In this document: positions 16,766-24,456 of the stretch, one piece after another | Numbering within the stretch: the first letter of the stretch is position 1 | How the letters are laid out: every line of letters starts with the position of its first letter | NCBI GenBank assembly: GCA_016756725.1 | Contig: JAESII010000005.1 | Coordinates: forward strand, 344,247-408,246 | Direction of reading: 5' to 3' | DNA from: Synergistaceae bacterium | Lineage (GTDB): Bacteria; Synergistota; Synergistia; Synergistales; Aminithiophilaceae | Length of the DNA stretch: 64,000 nt | The notes under the pieces: model-generated | Told to the model about the DNA's origin: nothing | Database searches by the model: none | Seen by the model: only the letters and a program-made list of their open reading frames with translations | Position numbers and translations under genes: made by a program

Positions 16766-19020
16766 GTGAAACTGTCTTTACCAAGGTCGATTACGACCTG
16801 GGGTCGCTGGTCAAGTATATCGCCCTGGGTGAGATCGGCCTGCCGGATATTCAGCGACCCTTTGTCTGGAAGAATAGCAAGGTGAGAGATCTGTTCGACT
16901 CCATGTATCGCGGCTATCCGGTGGGCTACCTACTCTTCTGGCAAAACGCCATGGCGACTGACACCCGCGCCATCGGATCTGATTCCAAGCAGAAGCCGCC
17001 CCGGCTGGTCATTGTCGATGGTCAGCAGCGGTTGACCTCACTTTATGCGGTCATCAAGGGCATCGAGGTGCTCCGGCAGAATTTTGAGCACGAGGCCATC
17101 AGCATCGCTTTCAACCCGCTGGTGGAGAAGTTTGAGGTGGCCGACGCCGCCATCCGCCGTGACAAGAGCTATCTGCCCGATATTTCCACGCTGTGGAGCG
17201 AAAAGACCGACCTCTTTGAGGTGGTTGACGATTATCTGGCGGGTTTGGCCTCCACTCGAGAGGTGAGCGAGGAAGAGAAAAAACGGGTCCGCAAGACGAT
17301 CAGCAAGCTTCAGGGACTGTTGAGCTTTCCCTTTACGGCCCTGGAACTTGACGCGAACATTTCCGAGGAAGATGTATCCGACGTCTTTGTCCGCATCAAC
17401 AGCAAGGGAACGCCGCTCAACCAGGCGGATTTCATCCTGACCCTGATGTCGGTTTTCTGGGACGAAGGGCGGGACGAATTGGAACGATTCTGCCGAGAGG
17501 CCGGAAAATCCAGTAAAGGAACGGCTTCCCCCTACAATTATTTTATCGTGCCATCCCCTGACCAGCTTTTGCGGGTCAGTGTCGGGTTGGCCTTCAAGCG
17601 TGCCCGTCTCAAGTATGTCTATTCGATCCTGCGCGGCAAGGATCTGGAAACCGAGCAGTTCAGCGACGAGCGCCGGCTGGACCAGTTCGCACGGATGAAG
17701 GATGGCCAGAAGCGGGTGGTCAATCTCCAGTACTGGCATGATTTCATGGCCTGCATCCGCCTGGCCGGATTCCGCAGCGCGGCGATGATCAGTTCCCAGA
17801 ACAATCTGCTCTTTTCCTATCTGCTCTATCTTATGGGACGAACCGAATACAAGGTGCCGGAATATGAGTTGCGCGGGGTCATCGCCCGGTGGTTTTTCAT
17901 GTCCAGTGTGACCGGGAGGTTCACCAGTTCGCCAGAGTCGGACATGGAGTTCGATCTGGCCCGTTTCAGGGAAGAGAAGAGTGCCGATGAGTTCATCAAC
18001 ACCCTGAACCAGATATGCGACATCACCCTTACCAGTGATTTCTGGAACGTGACCCTGCCAAACGATCTGGCCACCTCGTCGCCACGGAGCCCTTCACTGT
18101 TTGCCTTTCAGGCGGCGCAGGTCATCTTGGATGCTCGGGTGCTCTTTTCCAAGGCGCGGGTGAGCGATCTTCTGGATCCGGACCTGCATGCCCATCGTTC
18201 CCCCGTTGAAAGGCACCACCTTTTTCCGAAAGGATATCTCAAAACTCTCGGCATAACCGAGATTCGCGATACCAACCAGATCGCCAACTACACTCTGGTG
18301 GAGTGGGGGGACAACACACAGATCTCCGACAAGGCTCCGGTTGCATACCTCCCAGGCATGAAGCGGCGGGTTGACCCGGCTGAACTTGGCCGGATGTATC
18401 ATTGGCATGCCTTGCCGGATGCCTGGGAAACCATGGATTACAAGGCATTTCTGGAAGCCCGGCGTGACATGATGGCCCAGGTCATCCGTGAGGGTTTTGA
18501 GTCCTTGTCGAAAGGGGGAACCGCTGCAATCGTCACACCCGTTGAGATCGATCTGGAAAAGATCGTGGCAAACGGCGAGTCTGCCATGGTCGAATTCAAG
18601 TCAACCCTCCGGACCAATCTGCACACCGGTGATAAGGATCCGCGCATGGAGGCGGCAGCCCTGAAAACCCTTGCCGGTTTTCTCAATACCAACGGGGGCA
18701 CTTTAATTGTTGGCGTGTCCGATGATGGCTCCCCGATTGGCATTGAAAGAGACGGATTTGTCAACGAAGACATGATGAGTCTTCACCTGGTCAATCTCGT
18801 CAATTCCCGGCTGGGACCCCAGGTGATGACCTGTATTCACTCCCATTTCGAGGATCACGATGGCAAGAGGATCATGGTGGTGCATTGTACCAGGTCTCCT
18901 GCCGCCGTATTTGTCAAGGACGGCACGCTTGAGAAGTTCTACCTTCGGACCGGTCCGTCCACCACGGAATTGAGTGCCAGCCAGACTCAGGATTATATCG
19001 GCAAGCGTTTCAGGAGATGA
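16762..19020 (+). CDS. DUF262-HNH nuclease fused to AlbA_2 (Schlafen-type) domain
   Basis: 752 residues with three parts. DUF262: LPDIQRPFVWKNSKVRDL, SMYRGYPVGYLLFW and VIVDGQQRLTSLY (DGQQR near 86). An HNH-like DUF1524 region near 483: VERHHLFPKGYL, then NQIANYTLVEW. From about 605 an AlbA_2 domain: MVEFKSTLRTNL, then GFLNTNGGTLIVGVSDDGSP. AlbA_2 is a nucleic-acid-binding fold found in regulators and Schlafen nucleases. GmrSD proteins normally lack it, so the fusion may supply a sensor or second DNA contact. Translation is coupled by ATGA to the hsdS remnant, which suggests that it accompanied a type I system. It is the second DUF262 gene in the window, and not a close copy of the first. Confidence 0.85.
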   Translation: MSETVFTKVDYDLGSLVKYIALGEIGLPDIQRPFVWKNSKVRDLFDSMYRGYPVGYLLFWQNAMATDTRAIGSDSKQKPPRLVIVDGQQRLTSLYAVIKGIEVLRQNFEHEAISIAFNPLVEKFEVADAAIRRDKSYLPDISTLWSEKTDLFEVVDDYLAGLASTREVSEEEKKRVRKTISKLQGLLSFPFTALELDANISEEDVSDVFVRINSKGTPLNQADFILTLMSVFWDEGRDELERFCREAGKSSKGTASPYNYFIVPSPDQLLRVSVGLAFKRARLKYVYSILRGKDLETEQFSDERRLDQFARMKDGQKRVVNLQYWHDFMACIRLAGFRSAAMISSQNNLLFSYLLYLMGRTEYKVPEYELRGVIARWFFMSSVTGRFTSSPESDMEFDLARFREEKSADEFINTLNQICDITLTSDFWNVTLPNDLATSSPRSPSLFAFQAAQVILDARVLFSKARVSDLLDPDLHAHRSPVERHHLFPKGYLKTLGITEIRDTNQIANYTLVEWGDNTQISDKAPVAYLPGMKRRVDPAELGRMYHWHALPDAWETMDYKAFLEARRDMMAQVIREGFESLSKGGTAAIVTPVEIDLEKIVANGESAMVEFKSTLRTNLHTGDKDPRMEAAALKTLAGFLNTNGGTLIVGVSDDGSPIGIERDGFVNEDMMSLHLVNLVNSRLGPQVMTCIHSHFEDHDGKRIMVVHCTRSPAAVFVKDGTLEKFYLRTGPSTTELSASQTQDYIGKRFRR

Positions 19021-19117
19021 TGGGACGGAATCTGTGCCTTGCCACGGGCGGCGTGATGCTGGTGGATTCTGTAGACAGGAGCCATATACGAGGCCCTTAC
19101 CTACGGTTCTGAGAGAG

Positions 19118-19151
19118 GGATGAGGCGAGGCTTGATCATCTCGCCTCATCC
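19118..19151. other. Perfect 12-bp inverted repeat between convergent genes
   Basis: GGATGAGGCGAG and CTCGCCTCATCC flank a 10-base loop between the DUF262-HNH-AlbA_2 gene and the VIT/vWA gene, which point towards each other. Neither strand has a clear T-run after the stem. It may act as a bidirectional transcription barrier or be a protein site. Confidence 0.6.
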
Positions 19152-19177
19152 TGCTCGATTCTGAGGGTTCTGAGATG

Positions 19178-21694
19178 TCAATGTCCTGCAGCTGCCAGCA
19201 GGATCTCGAGTTCAAGCGATCTGCAGTGGATTTCGCAGGGTCCCTCAAAGCGGAGGCAGATTCTTTCGCCGCGCCTGAGCCTGATGTTGAGGGGGCGTTT
19301 GCCCTTCCGTCGTGCCAGGTCGGGCAGCGAGACCCGGAGGCGAACGTCACCGCCCACCTCGAGAACAAGTTTCCCGCCCTTCCATTGCTTCAGCTCCTCC
19401 AGATCGATCGCCTTTACCACGATCTCCTTGACTCGGATGTTGCCGGAGTGGGTATCTTTCAGCCCTTCCGGTGTGCCTTCGTAGAGGATCTGGGTCGTTA
19501 CTTGAGGAGACAGGCACCCTTTATAAAGGGACAGGATCTCGAGCCCCCTTCCCTGAAGCGGTGCCGATGAGGACGTTCTCTTCGCCCCGGCGTCGTAGGG
19601 GGTGATTGGGGAGGCGAGAAAAGGTGGCGGATTGAGGGGGCCATGACGCTCGAAAGAGAACTCTTCATCGTTGTCGTCCAGAAAGTCAGTGAGCGACGCC
19701 TTTTTCCCCCTACCCCTTATGGGCCCGAGGCAGGGCGCGAGCTGATCTCGCTCGAACTCCCAGCCGCGGGGTATGGCCTGAGGAACGATACAGGAGGTCT
19801 TGATCCCTTCCCCGGTTTTGTCTCCCACGGCCAGAAAGGAGGTCTCCGAGGAGGGCAGGCCCTCGGCCAGCGAAATCTCGACGATATGTTTCCTCAGAAA
19901 CTCCCCGAGGACTGTGCCCCGGTTTTCCGCATAGAGGGGTTCAGGGGGAGTCGTTAGTCCCAGCGTTTCCAGCCTCGAACGCACATCGATCCCCTCGCCG
20001 ATCATTTCACGGAGAATTTCCAGATGCCGGATGCGCCGTGCGGCAAAGAGTTTTCCCAGGCCTGCTGATTTTTTGCTGTAGGGACTGAAGGCATGATGGG
20101 CGAGGATGTCGCCGCGGTGATCGATCAGGTTGAGTCTTGCCTGTCCTGCTGGGCAACCCAGCCGCCCGAGAATGACCACCGGCCTTCCTGAAATGAGGCA
20201 GCCCAGGTGGATCTCGTCTACCGGTCCTCCCTCGGGAGTTTCCAGGGCGCTTCCTTCCAACCGCAGGCGAAGTCCCGAGGCCGCTGGGGGTGCAAAAACG
20301 GACAGAAACTTTTCCAGGGCTGTGGTGAGGTCGTGGTCGTCTGGATTGCTCGTGAGGAACTCGCAGAGTCCTCCGCCCTCGTGGGCAAGGGCCTCTGCCA
20401 GCGGTTCGTTGGGTGCCGAATCGATGCAGAGGATGCTGACCATTCTGTGTTGCCTTTCACGGGCCTTTCCGGCGAGAGAGAGGAGCCTGGCTCCGTCGGA
20501 AACCTGGGCGTCCGTGAGGATGATGATGTGGCGGGCGGTTTCCACGCTGTCTGATGTTGTGAAACTCATGGCCTGTTCGAGCGCCATGCCGAGTTCGGTC
20601 CCACCATCGGCTTGTGTCTCGTCCAGGAACCGCCCGGCACCGGCGATCTCCTTGGGTGTGCCGAGAGCGAGCCCCTTCCGGTACCATTCCGTGTCGCTTC
20701 CGAAGGTGCCCAGGGCAAAACGGTCACAGGGTCCAAGCGTGTCCAGGAGGCTGCGCACCGCCCAGTCGGCGGCAGCCTTCTTTGCCCCGCTCATGGAGCC
20801 GGAGTGATCCACCAGAAGGATCACCTCTCGGGGAATCCCCCTTTCGGACTTCTCCCGTTCCTTCGGAGGAGTGACGGTGGCCATGAAGGTGGTGTGGGGG
20901 CTTCCCTCCGGCCGCTCGATGGCCAGGCTCAGGAGGGAGCTGTCACTTGGAGTGGCCTGGGCCCATTCGAGAATAAGGTCCTGGTCAGGGACGATCTCCT
21001 CTTCGGAGAGACGGACTCTGAGACCCTCGGGGGTCTTTTCGGAGGTGACGGCGTTGGTGGGACAGCAGATGTTCGTGGCGTCCGTGAACGTCAGGTCCAG
21101 GCGGAATCGGTGTTCCGGATCGTGAACTAGGGCCAGGGGGCCCGTGCCGAAGACGTGACGCTCCGATTCGTCATCCCTGCTGTAGCGTGGGGCGGTGGTC
21201 AGGGGCAGCCTCATGGACCAGCCCGGCTCTGTCGTCCCTGCGTAGAGGAGAACGGCCGTCTCCACGATGATGTCGGTATCGGCCTCCAGCCCCGCAAGCA
21301 GAAGGGTGAAGGTGTCGGCACCGGTCCGATGGAGCCAGAGGGCCTGGTGTCCCTCCTTGCGGGCTTTCCTGTAACCCCTTGCCGCGTCCTCTTTTTCGAC
21401 CAGCTTCGTTTCGATACGGTGTGCGCCGAAGGTCACCGTCGTACCCAGAACCATCGCGTCTCCCGGCAGCGGGAAACGGTAGGCCGCCTCGATAGGTCCG
21501 GGACAGTCCGAGGCCTTGAAGCGGAAGGTGTGTGTCAGTATCAGGTGGGCCAGCGGCCCTGTTACGGTGCCCGTGCAGATTGTGGATTTGAGGGGGACGA
21601 AAAGGGGAGTGGCGTCCTTTTTCCTTTCGAATTGCCGGATCTCGAGAGAAACCGTCTCATCCTGTCTCTGGTTGGCAAATCTCGACGCGAACAT
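19178..21694 (-). CDS. VIT and von Willebrand factor A domain protein
   Basis: 838 residues from the chosen start. The ATG at 21694 has GGGAGG 8 bases upstream; an earlier in-frame ATG at 21835 has no ribosome site. An N-terminal VIT domain (TGPLAHLILTHTFRF, GPIEAAYRFPLPGDAMV) is followed by a vWA domain with an intact metal site (LLVDHSGSMSGAK near 293) and LTDAQVSDGARLL. The last 300 residues are unrecognised; they include a stretch CLSPQVTTQILYEGTPEG. VIT-vWA proteins act as Mg-dependent adhesion or scaffold modules. No signal peptide is seen, so it is probably cytoplasmic. It lies downstream of the XRE gene in the same direction and points away from the DUF488-RecQ operon. Confidence 0.8.
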   Translation of the reverse strand: MFASRFANQRQDETVSLEIRQFERKKDATPLFVPLKSTICTGTVTGPLAHLILTHTFRFKASDCPGPIEAAYRFPLPGDAMVLGTTVTFGAHRIETKLVEKEDAARGYRKARKEGHQALWLHRTGADTFTLLLAGLEADTDIIVETAVLLYAGTTEPGWSMRLPLTTAPRYSRDDESERHVFGTGPLALVHDPEHRFRLDLTFTDATNICCPTNAVTSEKTPEGLRVRLSEEEIVPDQDLILEWAQATPSDSSLLSLAIERPEGSPHTTFMATVTPPKEREKSERGIPREVILLVDHSGSMSGAKKAAADWAVRSLLDTLGPCDRFALGTFGSDTEWYRKGLALGTPKEIAGAGRFLDETQADGGTELGMALEQAMSFTTSDSVETARHIIILTDAQVSDGARLLSLAGKARERQHRMVSILCIDSAPNEPLAEALAHEGGGLCEFLTSNPDDHDLTTALEKFLSVFAPPAASGLRLRLEGSALETPEGGPVDEIHLGCLISGRPVVILGRLGCPAGQARLNLIDHRGDILAHHAFSPYSKKSAGLGKLFAARRIRHLEILREMIGEGIDVRSRLETLGLTTPPEPLYAENRGTVLGEFLRKHIVEISLAEGLPSSETSFLAVGDKTGEGIKTSCIVPQAIPRGWEFERDQLAPCLGPIRGRGKKASLTDFLDDNDEEFSFERHGPLNPPPFLASPITPYDAGAKRTSSSAPLQGRGLEILSLYKGCLSPQVTTQILYEGTPEGLKDTHSGNIRVKEIVVKAIDLEELKQWKGGKLVLEVGGDVRLRVSLPDLARRKGKRPLNIRLRRGERICLRFEGPCEIHCRSLELEILLAAAGH

Positions 21695-21800
21695 TTTCCC
21701 GCCTCCCTGCAAATTTATTCGCCACGCCTCTTCCGGGGGAACCGGCCTTTCAGACGGATCAAAGCGGTTGGGTCTGAAGAGGAAATGCCCTTTCCCCTTC

Positions 21801-22163
21801 CTATTCCTTGCTCCTTTTGTCTGCAAAGAGTTCATTCATGGCCTTGCGAATAAAGTCCTCGCTCAGCATTCCGCTGGCCATCAGGGCTACGGGCGAGAGT
21901 CCCGGACCGGCCAGGACACTTCCCAGCAGGAGGATTTTTTTGAGCTTTTCCGGGGATGCGCCCCTGTTCAGACGTTTTTGAAGGAAGGCCAGCATCTCGA
22001 GGTTTTTCCCCCTGGGGCGGGACTTGCCCGTCTCCCAGCGGCTCAGGGCGGCCACAGTGACTCCCAGGGCGCGGCAGAATTCCTCCTGGGTGCAGTCCAT
22101 GTCTTGCCTCAGTTTTCTGATGTCGGGAACCTGAATGTCGAGGCTGTCTCGGCCGCAAGGCAT
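21801..22163 (-). CDS. XRE-family HTH regulator
   Basis: 120 residues. An HTH_XRE domain covers about 14-70: IRKLRQDMDCTQEEFCRALG, then ALSRWETGKSRPRGKN. A C-terminal extension (LLLGSVLAGPGLSPVALMA) is moderately hydrophobic. AAGGAGG lies 9 bases before the ATG. It is the first gene of the leftward pair and is divergent from the DUF488-RecQ operon, 401 bases away. A sigma70-like promoter with a palindrome over the -10 precedes it, so it probably represses itself and perhaps the divergent operon. Confidence 0.85.
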   Translation of the reverse strand: MPCGRDSLDIQVPDIRKLRQDMDCTQEEFCRALGVTVAALSRWETGKSRPRGKNLEMLAFLQKRLNRGASPEKLKKILLLGSVLAGPGLSPVALMASGMLSEDFIRKAMNELFADKRSKE

Positions 22164-22204
22164 GTGTCAGTCCCTCCTTGCCCTGTAATGAGCTATGAGG
22201 ACTG

Positions 22205-22234
22205 TAGTATGATACTAGTAGTTTTTGAAGTCAA
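22205..22234 (-). promoter_or_regulatory. XRE-gene promoter with palindromic operator
   Basis: On the minus strand, TTGACT (22229-22234), a 17-base spacer and CATACT (22206-22211). A perfect 13-base palindrome TAGTAT-G-ATACTA (22205-22217) covers the -10, a typical place for autorepression by an XRE protein. Confidence 0.65.
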
Positions 22235-22564
22235 GCTCCCGCCGGATCTGCGGCCAGGGATAGATCTTGCCGTCATCGAGGATTTGTTCTCTCCGTAGCC
22301 ATGGAGGCAGGCGATACGGGCATTGCCAACGACCTCTCATGCCTTCGCTTCCTGCTCCTGTCCGCAGTCTTGGAAAGATAGCGTGCGCTATCGGATTTCT
22401 GTCGTCTTTTTCTCCACATAATGGGTTATTATGCTGGTGATAATGACGAAACGGCCGTTAGGTGCCGGGAGCTCCCCCCTTAGACTAACGTGGTCTTCAG
22501 GCTGTCCTGCGTGGAGGTGCCCTGTTGGAGCTGCGTCGATCAATGTGGAGATAAAGGAGACGAC
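22235..22564. other. Divergent intergenic region upstream of the DUF488 operon
   Basis: 330 bases without a gene. The stretch ATAATGGGTTATTATGCTGGTGATAATGA (about 22418-22446) is A+T-rich with repeated TTAT/ATAA motifs and may hold the rightward promoter, but I cannot fix a -35/-10 pair. AAAGGAGA at about 22554 is the ribosome site of the next gene. Confidence 0.4.
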
Positions 22565-23170
22565 ATGCCGCAAGAGGTCTTCACCGTCGGTCATTCGAGC
22601 GGAACGATAGAGCAGTTTCTGGAACTCCTCGCCCTTCATGGGATTCAGGTCCTTGTCGATGTGAGATCCAGTCCCTATTCGAAGTTCGCCGGTCAGTTCA
22701 ACCGGGAGCCGCTAAAACAAGCGCTCAAGAAGGCGGGGCTTTTCTACCTCTTCCTGGGCGATGCCCTCGGCGGAATGCCCGCAGACCGGCGCTTTTACGA
22801 TGAGGACGGGTACGTGCTGTACCGGCGTATTGCCGAAACGCCAGCCTTTCGGGAGGCCGTGGACCGACTGCTGAAAGGGCTTGAGAAGCACCGAACCGTT
22901 CTCATGTGTGGCGAGGAGAATCCCCAGGGCTGTCATCGTCACCTCCTGATTGCCCGCGTCCTTCGGGAGAAGGGGGTCCAGGTGAGACACATCCGGGGAG
23001 ACGGGAGGGTGGAAAGCGAGGAGGATCTCTGCCGGAAAGACGGGCTTGGCACTCGCGATAATCCGGACCAAAATATCCTCTTTCTCGGGCTGGAGGCGCC
23101 GCAGCAATGGCGTTCCCTGAAACCGGTCCCGAGGCAGAGGTCCGAGGATTCCGGGTGGACCGAGGAATAG
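22565..23170 (+). CDS. DUF488 protein, first of the RecQ operon
   Basis: 201 residues from the ATG at 22565, which has AAAGGAG 6 bases upstream; the frame is open further upstream but without a ribosome site. Family signs are EVFTVGHSSGTIEQFLELL, LVDVRSSPYSKFAGQFN, and VLMCGEENPQGCHRHLLIA near 116-134. The conserved Cys and Cys-His suggest a catalytic or metal site. The biochemical function of DUF488 is not established. It is followed by a second DUF488 gene after 15 bases. The C-terminal 50 residues (ESEEDLCRKDGLGTRDN) are less conserved in look. Confidence 0.85.
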   Translation: MPQEVFTVGHSSGTIEQFLELLALHGIQVLVDVRSSPYSKFAGQFNREPLKQALKKAGLFYLFLGDALGGMPADRRFYDEDGYVLYRRIAETPAFREAVDRLLKGLEKHRTVLMCGEENPQGCHRHLLIARVLREKGVQVRHIRGDGRVESEEDLCRKDGLGTRDNPDQNILFLGLEAPQQWRSLKPVPRQRSEDSGWTEE

Positions 23171-23185
23171 GGGGAGCGGGAGATC

Positions 23186-23623
23186 ATGGAGATCTGCACG
23201 ATCGGTTTCTCAAAAAAAACGGCCCGGACGTTTTTCGAAAGCCTGAAGCTGTACGGCATTCGGCAACTCATCGATGTTCGTCTGAACAACGTCTCTCAGC
23301 TCGCCGGGTTCACAAAAAAGGAGGACCTCGAATATTTCCTGCGCGAGATCTGTGGCTGCGCCTATCTGCACCTTCCCTTTCTGGCTCCCACCAGGGAGCT
23401 GCTTGCCGGCTACAGACAGAAAACCCTCAGCTGGGAGACGTACGAAAAGTCCTTCCGCGATCTGCTCTGTGCCGGGGCCGTAGAGCATAAGCTGGATCGA
23501 AGTCTTTTTGAGGTCCCCGTGGCGCTGCTTTGCAGCGAGGCGGAGGCGACGTTCTGTCATCGGCGGCTGGTGGCGGAATACCTCCAGGAGCGTTGGCCTG
23601 ACGTTACCGTCCGCCATCTCTAA
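23186..23623 (+). CDS. DUF488 protein, second of the RecQ operon
   Basis: 145 residues, GGGAG ribosome site. Same family as the gene before it but shorter and diverged: ICTIGFSKKTARTFFESL, IDVRLNNVSQLAGFTKK, LLCSEAEATFCHRRLVAEYL. The Cys...Cys-His-Arg-Arg pattern is retained, so both copies look active. Two adjacent, non-identical DUF488 genes suggest a heterodimer or two successive steps. The spacing of 11 bases to the next gene supports one transcript. Confidence 0.85.
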   Translation: MEICTIGFSKKTARTFFESLKLYGIRQLIDVRLNNVSQLAGFTKKEDLEYFLREICGCAYLHLPFLAPTRELLAGYRQKTLSWETYEKSFRDLLCAGAVEHKLDRSLFEVPVALLCSEAEATFCHRRLVAEYLQERWPDVTVRHL

Positions 23624-23634
23624 GGAGGGAAACC

Positions 23635-24402
23635 ATGAGAATCGTTGTGACCCAGGTGACGCGCATGAAAGATTCCCGCATCTGCGTCGCGGGCGTCGAC
23701 TGCGACTCGGGCTGTAACGTGAGGCCTGAGCCTCGTCAAGGCGAACCTCATCTCAGTGTCGACGATCTGGATACCCGGGCGGGGGGCCTTTTCGGCCTGG
23801 GGAAGGTGATCGATCTGGGGCCCGTTGTCACCCGCTCCGATCCTCCCCATACAGAAGATCGGCTCTATTTCCGCAAAGAGGCAACAGCCGTTCAGGCAAT
23901 GGCCGGTCCGGAGTTTTGGGACCTGGTGCAAAAGAGGGTCAAACCCTCACTTTCGGACTGCTTCGGCCCGAGCCTTAGCAAGAGCGGCAAGACTTGTGCC
24001 ATGGCCAAGGGAACGGGAGAGGTCTCGCTGGGCTACCTGAAGCTGCACGGAAAGGCAAAGGTCGTTCCGAGGGAAGACGTCAAGAAGGCCTATCTGCACT
24101 GGCGCTGTGCCTCTTTCGGGGATCTTGAGACGGCCCTTACGGATCTCCGCTTTTTTTCGGTTCCGGATTTTGATCTCAAAGCCCCCCTTCTGGAGGAGGC
24201 AAATCGGAGGCTTTCCGCCGGCGCCCCGGCAGTCCTGGGGCTGGGGCTCTCCAGGGCCTTTGCCGGTGGAGATTTCAAGGAGAAACGCCATTGGCTGCAG
24301 ATCAACGGGTTGTATTTTGAAGAGGATTTCGCCGCTGCGATAAGCGGCACTCGCCTTTCAGCGGCCACCCTGGGTAGGGCCCTTTTTCACGGAAAAGGCT
24401 GA
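23635..24402 (+). CDS. Possible dual-OB-domain protein (function unknown)
   Basis: 255 residues with an ideal AAGGAGG ribosome site. No enzyme motif is visible. It starts MRIVVTQVTRMKDSRICVAG, has an all-beta look in the first 140 residues (LFGLGKVIDLGPVV, VSLGYLKLHGKAKVV), then a helical/beta part ending HWLQINGLYFEEDFA. This reminds me of the dual-OB (DuOB) family of nucleic-acid-binding proteins found next to DUF488 and helicase genes; I could not check that. If right, it would bind DNA or RNA for the RecQ-like enzyme that follows. Confidence 0.5.
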   Translation: MRIVVTQVTRMKDSRICVAGVDCDSGCNVRPEPRQGEPHLSVDDLDTRAGGLFGLGKVIDLGPVVTRSDPPHTEDRLYFRKEATAVQAMAGPEFWDLVQKRVKPSLSDCFGPSLSKSGKTCAMAKGTGEVSLGYLKLHGKAKVVPREDVKKAYLHWRCASFGDLETALTDLRFFSVPDFDLKAPLLEEANRRLSAGAPAVLGLGLSRAFAGGDFKEKRHWLQINGLYFEEDFAAAISGTRLSAATLGRALFHGKG

Positions 24403-24456
24403 TGATCGTCTGTGGGGCTGATGCGTCGCGGTTTTGACGAAGAGGGTGAAAAGGGG

